From CAZSSM01 sp964609385 (GTDB lineage Bacteria; Planctomycetota; Planctomycetia; Isosphaerales; Isosphaeraceae), in assembly GCA_964609385.1 (NCBI GenBank), contig CAZSSM010000008.1:1-64000 (forward strand): DNA of 64,000 bases, given 5' to 3'. The notes beneath the pieces were generated by a model, which searched no databases, was not told the origin of the DNA, and saw only the letters and a list, made by a program, of their open reading frames with translations. A program made the translations under genes and the position numbers. Within the stretch, counting starts at the first letter, position 1. Each line of letters begins with the position of its first letter. This document shows positions 11,401 through 17,017 of this stretch, piece after piece.

Positions 11401-11651
11401 GTCACATCGTCATCGTGGACGAACTCGCCGAGAATCTGGCCGATGGAACCCGAGCGAACCCTGCCGACGACGCTCCCTCCGCCAGACGGATCTCCTTTGA
11501 GGCCATCAGCCAACCGCAACCCTCGCAATTCAATGATATCTTGATCCGACTGCTCAACCTCTTCGGCTTCGGCCAATCCAAGAAGACGATCGTTGCCACA
11601 GAGCGGACAGACGAATCGTTGACCGACAATGACCGCATCGACTTAAACTAA
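5493..11651 (+). CDS. Giant secreted surface protein, 3' part (PKD, PPC, cohesin-like, dockerin-like)
   Basis: This continues the frame of the preceding entry after the TAG. The first possible start is a TTG at 5526 in the middle of a PKD domain, so a separate gene is unlikely. Many PKD/Ig-like domains repeat the pattern VNWGDNTT or IDWGDS followed by YxDNGTFTIT. Three PPC-type (pre-peptidase C-terminal) domains begin near 7312, 8160 and 8640, each with an E-x-N-D-D-G lead and a YYIVAD-like end. A cohesin-like beta-sandwich lies near 10265-10660. A dockerin-like segment with an EF-hand loop (GDVNNNETIDLDDA) lies near 10690-10900. A second cohesin-like domain lies near 10965-11370. The protein ends in a short charged tail. 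PKD and PPC domains are common in secreted, calcium-dependent binding proteins. If the TAG is real and not read through, this half is dead. Confidence 0.75.
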   Translation, partial: FPTDGWQKLLQLTADGAVPIDDDGVYQIAFQAIDSRGDVAVAYATLTVTDSRGFTSLPGEVFEVFAGTPVTVPVRYADDGNDPITRMTVTFEDGSSQTIVPLTVSGNVADQVQTFEFIHAFGSAGFFDLPVDYTTDEGTFSDLIGVTALPPAPTIGQELVTIAEGDDLTFTPSTIGADGVLIEFGGEDLRSGGSADVTAVPNQPITITWADLNALGITDDGSYTFQLFSDARSTFGEIAPRPFESDPDSSVTTITLVVQNAAPEGQLLGDSVLEGQDATVRFIGVTDPSPDDRAGQFTLMLDIGGDGTFEQTQTINGTGNASFTVPASSLNNGALAIPVFGMIVDEDGGTTDLFAQVNVTDVVPTLELVGADSINEGSSYSLTLAATDLDLGGSPAQWVVNWGDNTTSVLNAASGTLEHIYEDNDADGLATIVATLVDNDGTYTASKTIIVNDVAPTLGISTDVSVADEGTLLVFDLSVFDPGDDALQSWLINWGDGSTPQQFGGDATAVRHVYADNGTFTITATATDEEGTHSATPLNVTLNNIAPEVRFTTEQGNAPIVEEGSELVLVIGEIIDPGVDFASSLIIDWGDSTSTTVNVPVDPITSESEANDDGVVGASQDDLDVADDLRGSFTLDNTFNGEGQRYQASVNGTIGTGVDEDFFRVDVSAGDALNIVVGGGLTTPIIRLLTPGDTATPTQLAFEGGSGTLSFADFAEDAAVYVMVESQGAETGGYTLDVEHIRKSSLAIDPIFVTHRYDDGDATRTISVRIVDEDGTHTASTTLDVTVLNIAPTVQIAGLAEVNAGETYTLQLSDLTDPGNDTVSGYLIDWGDGFVEPVGIVTEATHEYTTPGIYTILVSVIDEDGTSIPGAGAYRLDITLNDADATDLLLAEDEPNDDGVDGISVADLQVADDLDPNFVPIGGRDFEATFTGEIDSLTDFGDFFQISARDGESIQIQLVGGNADDGALIDPKVALVDPSGTILSSNDDIDAGNPNAALTFDFTADGLYYIVADTELIPDALGSSTMVRGTGTYDLIATINRPMAVDLLTSEVEANDDGMADDIANDLPFANDLSGSFVPLSGTTKTASLSGRIAAGLDRDPDVFRINASPGDVLTIAMSSDRTVGNPLGDPIVRLLDRNGLELEVNDNSGDVNNAFLVFSNFIYDGIYYIIAKSNELFGVQEVTVNEVSAPSIAISGAPTANEQSPYTLTLGQLSGPGSDQVEAIIVDWGDSTIIEYDSLGDVLITYEDDFAYTISVDLQTTDGTVFENVAQQRVVVEGVAPIVQLDPVVAIDEGGTASLSGTFSDVGLLDTFTLVVDWGDSTSPSNIQTLTFDSSAAAGQPFTLTHPYLDDGPTGSFVVTVTVTDDDGAIGSASETVQVSNIDPTITEFNVPSTVQTNTEATLTASATDPAGPADPLTYTWTIRATSGPNIGDVTERTGTEVSFTPTAAGQYEVTLVVSDDDGGSATETTTLVVSDQVVTLQVAEVEPTTAGLIVRFSEALDTSTLNLFGVDPADLTLVGPSGAVTGSLVTDQPPGEIRFVATNSVLEPGNYTLTLRSGADAFQSASGALLDGDGDGSAGDDFTATFIVDPFNGVTLNLPDFARGAGQSVDLPVGTPGIPLTIDNALGVDRVRFALTFDSTLLSVNGASVGADAPAGTIVSFNDVSSSQVQVEISVPGGLPDGVLELVRLDASVPDSAPLTLKHVLEISDLTVELGGVDQTARDRDGLHVAAYLGDAFVTDASYSTEDVAALQRAALGLGSTGFNDYPNADRLLIGDVNNNETIDLDDAIAVLSATFGIPTASLPQRTVADPAIPTGLDPLLAVGRVEAETGGQTIVPLTLHNTDVIDVGVHSFRSVIEYDPTQVQIIDVHVGDLGALYGVAWHADASRGLLIVAGHRLDPLMLSPGEGGTLVDIDVALSNELTIGETVILNQLSDTGSPMGTLSTGLNGNTLVLIPAPTNAPDDPVDGHIVIVDELAENLADGTRANPADDAPSARRISFEAISQPQPSQFNDILIRLLNLFGFGQSKKTIVATERTDESLTDNDRIDLN

Positions 11652-11691
11652 TGAAGCGTTATTCTTATTAAGACCGAGTGTTGCGAATCCT

Positions 11692-12792
11692 CTATAAATC
11701 TCGGAACACGATCGCGATCTTCGATTCGTCATCGGTTCCGAGAAACTCGCCGTGCACCTCGGCTTCTTCGGCGATCGCATCACGGTCGCGACGGAGCAGG
11801 GGGGCGAACGGCTCGATGATGAGCCGCCCCGGCTTCGAAGACCGTTCCAGGGACCACGTCCCGGCAACGAACCCATCGAGCAGGAACGTCGCGCGGACCC
11901 GTCCGGCCGATAAGAAGATTTTCGACCGGTGGACATCAGCGAATACTCGCGTGCGGTCCGCATGAGCCAGCAGCAGATTATCGAACTCGGGAAGGAAGCG
12001 CGGCGACACGGTCGCGTCGGGATCGGGGGCATCGGCCTCGGGCAGATCGAACAGCTCGCGGCCCGCTTCATCCTCGACGGTGATCAGTCGAGTCCGGAGC
12101 ATCTCAAAGGCGGGACCCATTCGAACCATTCCCGACCACTGTTGGAAATCCTTCACGCTCGCCGGCCCATAAGCGGCGAGATAGCTCATGATCAGCTCAT
12201 CGAGATGGGCATCGTGATCGATCGGCTCGTCGAGACTCTGCTCGGCCAACCCATATCGCGACACCGCGCCGGAGTCCCAGGTCCCGCTCATCGGCGATTG
12301 GACGACCGGGTATTGTGTCCGGAAGGCGTAGGTCAAGGTCTCGGCATCACGATCGGGGAGGACCTCGGCGAAGTGGGCGCGAAGTTCGCTCAGCGGACGC
12401 GGCCCCGCTTCGAGGAACCGTCGGCCAATGTCAACGACCTGCTCGATCTCCAGGCCGTCCGCCTTCCGACCATAGAAGGCCCGCAACGCTCGAGTCAAAG
12501 CCGGCTGGATCGTGGTTCGGAGTCGGGTGTATTGCGGCGCGGTGACCAAGTGCAACGTGGAGCGGACCCACGTCGCACGAACGACCGCCCCCGATTCGAT
12601 TAAGCCGGTCAGGTCGTCGCGTGGGAATTTCGAGTCCCGCGCGCGGAAACCGAGATACGGTCCTCGCGATCGCTCGGCCTGCAAACCGCCGAGACGTGTG
12701 ATCGCATCGTTGAGCGACAGCGATAAGGGGTCCAGCAACCCTTGGCGCCCGAGCGTCGCGCGGTTCAGGTCGCGGATCGACCAACGCCTCAT
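11692..12792 (-). CDS. Winged-helix DNA-binding protein, AlkZ-like (HTH_42 family)
   Basis: A protein of 366 residues. It resembles the HTH_42 family, which includes AlkZ and YcaQ, DNA glycosylases acting on bulky alkyl adducts and interstrand crosslinks. The family signature near residue 37 reads GLQAERSRGPYLGFRAR. The Q-x-Q or Q-x-D catalytic pair of characterised members is Q-A-E here. Later segments (VRSTLHLVTAPQY near residue 80 and FLPEFDNLLLAHADRTRV near residue 270) fit the family. Its ATG overlaps the stop of the upstream hydrolase gene as ATGA, so it is the last gene of a three-gene operon and is probably translationally coupled. A repair role is inferred from the family only; many actinobacterial and planctomycete members are untested. 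Confidence 0.8.
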   Translation of the reverse strand: MRRWSIRDLNRATLGRQGLLDPLSLSLNDAITRLGGLQAERSRGPYLGFRARDSKFPRDDLTGLIESGAVVRATWVRSTLHLVTAPQYTRLRTTIQPALTRALRAFYGRKADGLEIEQVVDIGRRFLEAGPRPLSELRAHFAEVLPDRDAETLTYAFRTQYPVVQSPMSGTWDSGAVSRYGLAEQSLDEPIDHDAHLDELIMSYLAAYGPASVKDFQQWSGMVRMGPAFEMLRTRLITVEDEAGRELFDLPEADAPDPDATVSPRFLPEFDNLLLAHADRTRVFADVHRSKIFLSAGRVRATFLLDGFVAGTWSLERSSKPGRLIIEPFAPLLRRDRDAIAEEAEVHGEFLGTDDESKIAIVFRDL

Positions 12793-13859
12793 CGGTCGGC
12801 GACCTTATGAGGCCCCGCCTCAGCCCTCGTCGATAACCGCCAATGTCGCGCCAACCAGTCGGCGATCCGGACGTCGAGCCATCGGTGGGTGCCGTCGACT
12901 CGCCGTCGATGCACGAAACCGAGGTGGCCCCCGCGCGAATTGAGATCGACCTCCAGGCTCCGGGACCACGATGCTCGGGTGAACGGCTCGAAGGCGACGA
13001 ACGGGTCGTCTTCGGCGTGGACCACCAAGCCGTCGACCTCGATCGCATCGACATAGCCGATTGCGCTAGATTGTCGGTAATAGTCGACCGCATTGCGGAA
13101 CCCGTGCCGGGGCGCGGTGTAGGCGTCGTCGAACCCGAAGACCGAATCGACCTCATCCAGGCCGGTCGGCCCGAGATCCGGGATCGTCCGGTGCAATTGG
13201 TCGACCTGATCCCGGAGCGCGCGGGCGAACCGTCGATCGTAGAACCGTCCGCCGGGGCGCATCAGGTGGCGGCACGAGGCCTCCAAGTCGAGCGGCGGGC
13301 TGGCCGCCACCACCGCGTCGAGACCGACCAGGGGGTTCGTTGAGGCCTCTCCGGCCAGCTTGAGTACCAAGTTCGCTCCCAGCGAGAACCCGACCAACGC
13401 CAAGGGTGAGCCCGCACCGCCGTCCGTCGTCATCCGCTCGGCCACCGCCCGGACGTCCGATGTCAGGCCGGCATGATACGTCAGGCGCGACAGTCCCAGG
13501 CTCGGGCCTGCGTTACGCAAGTTCATCCGCACGACGCGGACGTTCATTGCTGTTAGACGCACGGTCAGACGCATGCAGTAGTCGGACGTGACGCTTCCGC
13601 CGAGGCCGTGGACCAACAGAGCTTGCGGGGCGCCCGCTGTCCAATCGACCGGCTGGTCCTCACGACAAAGCAGGCGATCGCCGTCGAGCAAGGCGATTTC
13701 GAAGTCTCGACGAACCGCCATCGGCTCCTTGGGCCCGGGCAGCAGATAGCCGACCCAGCTCTGGGCGTGGCCTCCAGACACCAGCGGATGCGGATCGAAT
13801 GATGGGACTGCTCCCCGCGCGGTCGTGGGGCGGGGAGCCTCTTCAGCGCCGAGGATCAA
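12789..13859 (-). CDS. Alpha/beta-fold hydrolase, YheT family
   Basis: A protein of 356 residues. It opens with the YheT-type lead HPLVSGGHAQS (about residues 24-34), characteristic of COG0429 esterase-like hydrolases. The oxyanion segment is LLVHGLGGS near residue 85. The nucleophile elbow is GFSLGAN (Ser159), the acid lies in AEDDPF (Asp284 or 285), and the base is in GGHLGF (His312), so the triad is complete. The start is a TTG at 13859 that overlaps the stop of the NHL gene (TTGA) and has a GGGGGA-type ribosome site upstream. Its own stop overlaps the ATG of the AlkZ-like gene. The physiological substrate of this family is not established; short-chain esters or lipids are plausible. Confidence 0.87.
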   Translation of the reverse strand: MILGAEEAPRPTTARGAVPSFDPHPLVSGGHAQSWVGYLLPGPKEPMAVRRDFEIALLDGDRLLCREDQPVDWTAGAPQALLVHGLGGSVTSDYCMRLTVRLTAMNVRVVRMNLRNAGPSLGLSRLTYHAGLTSDVRAVAERMTTDGGAGSPLALVGFSLGANLVLKLAGEASTNPLVGLDAVVAASPPLDLEASCRHLMRPGGRFYDRRFARALRDQVDQLHRTIPDLGPTGLDEVDSVFGFDDAYTAPRHGFRNAVDYYRQSSAIGYVDAIEVDGLVVHAEDDPFVAFEPFTRASWSRSLEVDLNSRGGHLGFVHRRRVDGTHRWLDVRIADWLARHWRLSTRAEAGPHKVADR

Positions 13860-14995
13860 CGGTTCGGATCCCCCGGCTCATCGTCGGCGTCCGTGAATCG
13901 AACGATCCGGATCCGATGGTTGTTGGTGTCGCCGATGACGAGATCGCCTTCGGGTGTGAACGCGACGCCGTGCGGCCGGTCGAGCTGCGCGGAGGTGGCC
14001 GAGCCGTTGTCGCCGCGACCGCCTTGCGAGCCGTCCCCGGCGACGGTCTGGATCCCACCGGTGGCCGGGTCGACCAATCGGATCGTGTGGTTCTCGGTGT
14101 CGACGATGGCGATCCGGCCGGTCCGGGGATCGATGTCGAGCTCCTTAGGACCGTCGAAGGTCGCTTGAAGGGCGGGTCCGCCGTCCCCCGAATAGCCCTT
14201 GGCTCCCGTGCCGGCGACGGTCGTGATGATCCCGGTCTCAGGGTCGACGCGGCGGAGGCGATTCCCCTCGCGTTCGAGGATGAAGACGGTCCCGTCGGAC
14301 CCGACCGCGACCGCCCGGGCGCCTCGGATGATGGCGTCGACCGCCGGACCGCCATCGCCGTCGGCTCGTCCGTCGGTCGCTCCACCCCGAGGGCGTCGTC
14401 CCAGCCCGGCGAAGTTGGCGATCCGGCCGCTCTCCAGATCGACGAGGCGGACCTGCCAGCCGGCCACATCGGCGATGTAGAGCCGCCGCCCGCTCGGGTC
14501 GAGCGCGACGCCGTTGGGCTCGCGGAGACCCGCCGTGACGGCCGAGCCGCCGTCGCCAAAGACTTCGGCTTGACCGTTGCCCGCCACCGTCGTGATGATC
14601 CCCGTCGTCGCATCGACTCGGCGGACCCGACGGTTGAGCCGGTCGGCAAAGTAGAGGTGGCCGGCCTCGTCGAGCACGACCCCGTAGGGCTCATCGAGCG
14701 CGGCGGCGGTCGCTGGCCCGCCGTCGCCGGAGAACCCTTTGGACCCGTTGCCGGCGACGGTCGTGATGCCCCCCGTCGTCGCATCGACTCGGCGGATCCG
14801 ATGATTGAACGTGTCCGACAAATACAGGTTGCCCATCGCGTCGTAGGCGACGTCGAAAGGCTGATCCAACCGCGCCTCGATCGCCGACCCACCGTCGCCG
14901 CCGAACCCCTGCCGACCATCGCCGACCACCGTTCCGATGACCGGCGGTCCAATCGCAACGGCCGACAGCAAAGCGAGCGTCCCAAACATCACCAT
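13856..14995 (-). CDS. NHL-repeat beta-propeller protein, probably secreted
   Basis: A protein of 379 residues with a short hydrophobic N-terminus (MVMFGTLALLSAVAIG) that looks like a signal peptide. The rest is about six NHL-type blades, each with the pattern ITTVAGNGxxGxxGDGGPA, LxxPxGVALD and LYIADxxNxRVRRVD. Such propellers are usually binding or scaffold proteins, and no catalytic residues stand out. The ATG at 14995 has a GAGG motif nine bases upstream. It is the first gene of the overlapped operon with the YheT-like and AlkZ-like genes. The functional link among the three is unclear; the tight overlaps argue for co-expression, not a shared pathway. Confidence 0.88.
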   Translation of the reverse strand: MVMFGTLALLSAVAIGPPVIGTVVGDGRQGFGGDGGSAIEARLDQPFDVAYDAMGNLYLSDTFNHRIRRVDATTGGITTVAGNGSKGFSGDGGPATAAALDEPYGVVLDEAGHLYFADRLNRRVRRVDATTGIITTVAGNGQAEVFGDGGSAVTAGLREPNGVALDPSGRRLYIADVAGWQVRLVDLESGRIANFAGLGRRPRGGATDGRADGDGGPAVDAIIRGARAVAVGSDGTVFILEREGNRLRRVDPETGIITTVAGTGAKGYSGDGGPALQATFDGPKELDIDPRTGRIAIVDTENHTIRLVDPATGGIQTVAGDGSQGGRGDNGSATSAQLDRPHGVAFTPEGDLVIGDTNNHRIRIVRFTDADDEPGDPNR

Positions 14996-15466
14996 AATCT
15001 ACGTCCTCGCAACGAGAGAAGGTGGCAGCCCGCCCATCATCTCAGGCCAAACACCACCTCACCGGTCATAGTCGACCCGAGACCGCCACGCAAGCGGATG
15101 CCGACTCAATGGTAGGAGTCGAACTTATTCTGACATCGAACCCATTGCGACTTGATTGGGTCCAATTCCCAGCCTTTACATTTGCTTTGAACCGACACAA
15201 TATTCATTATATTGATTTATAACGAATTCAATTGAACCCGAACTTCGAAGCGCGTACTCACAACCCAGGGTCATGTGGGAGATCGCCTCTCGATTCAGAT
15301 CGTTTTTTACCCGAAATCATCGACCGGGGCGAGCTGGCCTGATCTACTGGAGTTTTCCCCCCGCCGTGCTCGCGTTGCCGAAGCCTCGGGGTCAATCAAT
15401 CGCCGGCCAACCAGGACCGGTCACGGTGGGGGATCGTCGTCCCATTCGAAGCGGAGCAGAATCACC
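14996..15466. other. Divergent intergenic region
   Basis: These 471 bases separate the leftward NHL operon from the rightward oxidoreductase gene. The right part is clearly AT-rich against the GC-rich background (15165-15235), as expected for a promoter region. A frame upstream of the oxidoreductase start stays open here but has no coding character. No RNA gene was seen. Confidence 0.6.
15187..15215 (+). promoter_or_regulatory. Possible sigma-70-type promoter for the oxidoreductase gene
   Basis: TTGAAC at 15187-15192 is followed after 17 bases by TATTGA (15210-15215), or after 15 bases by TATATT (15208-15213), within an AT-rich patch. This is pattern matching only; the start codon lies about 250 bases downstream. 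Confidence 0.3.
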
Positions 15467-16591
15467 ATGAGCGAGCCGATCCGACGACCGATCAACGTGG
15501 CGATCATCGGGCTGGGCTTCGGCGCCGAGTTCATCCCGATCTACCAGAAACACCTGCAGGCCAACATGTACGGGATCTGCCGGCGCGACGAGGCAGAGCT
15601 GAACAAGATCGGCGATGCCTTCGGAATCCCCAAGCGCTATACCACCTATGAGGACGTCCTGGCCGACCCGGACGTCGACTTCGTCCACATCAACTCGCCG
15701 ATCCCCGACCACGGCTGGATGTCGATCAATGCGCTCAAGGCGGGCAAGCACGTCATGTGCACCGTCCCGATGGCCACCACCATCGAGGAATGCCAGCAGA
15801 TCGTCGACCTCGTCCGGTCCACCGGCCTCCGGTACATGATGGCCGAGACGGTCGTCTACAGCCGGGAGTTCCTCTACATCAAGGAGCTGTACACGACCGG
15901 CGAGCTGGGCAAGATCCAATACATGGCCGCCTCGCACCCACAGGACATGGAGGGCTGGCCCGAGTACTGGGAACGGATGATCCCGATGCACTATGCGACG
16001 CACGTGGTCAGCCCGGTGTTGGGCCTGGTCGACGGTCGCGCCGAGTACGTCTCGTGCTTTGGCTCGGGGACGATCGACGAGCGGTTGGCACAGAAGTCGG
16101 GCAACGCGTTCGCCGTGGAATCGTGTCATATCAAGATCAAGGACTCGGACATCGCCGCCCATATCTGGCGGTTCCTGTTCGACACCGCACGTCAGTACCG
16201 GGAGAGCTTCGACGTCTACGGCTCGAAGAAGAGCTTCGAGTGGGCCTTGATCGAGGGCGAGCCGCACGTCCTGCACACGGCCAAGAAGCCCGAGCCGGAG
16301 ATCGCGTCGCGGGTCGAGGTGCCCGACTTCGGTCACCGACTGCCCCCCGAGATCGCGTCGTTTACCCAGGCCGTGCACGACCAGGACCACCTCTCGTTCA
16401 TCCAAGGGGCCGGTCACGGCGGCTCACACCCGCATATGGCTCACGAGTTCGTCAATGCATTGTCCGAAGGCCGCGACCCCTGGCCCAATGCCGTCGTCAG
16501 CGCCAACTGGACCTGCGTCGGACTCTGCGCCCATCAGTCGGCCGTCCAAGGAGGCCAGATCGTCCGCCTGCCCGAGTTCACCTTGGCTTGA
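15467..16591 (+). CDS. Gfo/Idh/MocA-family oxidoreductase
   Basis: The ATG at 15467 is preceded by GGAG about ten bases upstream and gives 374 residues. The open frame extends further upstream, but that part lacks coding character. The N-terminal Rossmann fold has the NAD(P) motif IIGLGFGAEF (about residues 12-21). The C-terminal domain ends normally. The family oxidises or reduces sugars, inositols and related substrates. The usual E-K-P motif, whose lysine is important in characterised members, is replaced by CTVPMAT, so this belongs to a divergent subgroup and activity cannot be assumed. A histidine-rich segment (GAGHGGSHPHMAHEF) lies near the C-terminus. It stands alone, between a divergent operon and two leftward tRNA genes. 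Confidence 0.9.
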   Translation: MSEPIRRPINVAIIGLGFGAEFIPIYQKHLQANMYGICRRDEAELNKIGDAFGIPKRYTTYEDVLADPDVDFVHINSPIPDHGWMSINALKAGKHVMCTVPMATTIEECQQIVDLVRSTGLRYMMAETVVYSREFLYIKELYTTGELGKIQYMAASHPQDMEGWPEYWERMIPMHYATHVVSPVLGLVDGRAEYVSCFGSGTIDERLAQKSGNAFAVESCHIKIKDSDIAAHIWRFLFDTARQYRESFDVYGSKKSFEWALIEGEPHVLHTAKKPEPEIASRVEVPDFGHRLPPEIASFTQAVHDQDHLSFIQGAGHGGSHPHMAHEFVNALSEGRDPWPNAVVSANWTCVGLCAHQSAVQGGQIVRLPEFTLA

Positions 16592-16701
16592 GCCGCCCGG
16601 CCCCGATCTCCTTCGAGATTATGCGGGGATTGGGGTCCCGCTTCCAAACCAATAACGTGGAATCGTCTCTGGGCATGCAAGACGTGAGGAAAATCATTGA
16701 G

Positions 16702-16789
16702 CGGAAGGCGAGGGAATCGAACCCTCATCCCCGAAACGAGGAAACGCGATAGCAACGCGCCCCGGCCAACCAGTATCCGGCTGCCTTCC
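16702..16789 (-). tRNA. tRNA-Ser (GCU)
   Basis: Read on the minus strand, this gives acceptor GGAAGGC pairing with GCCTTCC, a CCGG/CCGG D-stem with GG in the loop, and an anticodon stem GCGCG/CGCGT around loop TTGCTAT, so the anticodon is GCT. A long class II variable arm (CCTC/GGGG) follows, then T-arm GAGGG-TTCGATT-CCCTC and discriminator G. The 88-base length and the variable arm fit serine. CCA is not encoded. Confidence 0.93.
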
Positions 16790-16849
16790 GTTGCGAAGGG
16801 TGCGCGAAACGCCCTTCGCAAGCTCCGTTCGACAGATCCTTGAAGTTAG

Positions 16850-16921
16850 TGGACTGCCAGGGAATCGAACCCCGATCTCCCGGGTGCAAGCCGGACGTCA
16901 TCCCGTTCTGACCAGCAGCCC
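16850..16921 (-). tRNA. Atypical tRNA-Ala (UGC)-like gene
   Basis: On the minus strand a 72-base cloverleaf can be drawn: acceptor GGGCTGC/GCAGTCC with a G3-U70 wobble (the alanine identity pair) and A73, D-stem GTCA/TGAC, anticodon stem TCCGG/CCGGG around CTTGCAC (anticodon TGC), a four-base variable loop, and T-arm CGGGG-TTCGATT-CCCTG. Oddities are G instead of the near-universal A14 and no resemblance to the usual bacterial alanine D-arm. Upstream, at 16969-16963, GGACTGT could also pair with the same 3' acceptor strand. It may be a diverged real tRNA or a pseudo-tRNA. CCA is not encoded. Confidence 0.5.
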
Positions 16922-17017
16922 TTTCCTTTTCAGGCAGGCAGCCTCGACGACCGCGTTGCCAACAGTCCAGACACGAGCGAGCCGCCCGAGTTCGCGCTCC
17001 GGATCTGCCCGAGCAGG

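Noticed and set aside
16850..16969. tRNA-Sec (selC) to support the selenoprotein
   Set aside because: No TCA anticodon loop, no eight-base acceptor and no fitting D-arm; the best fold is alanine-like.
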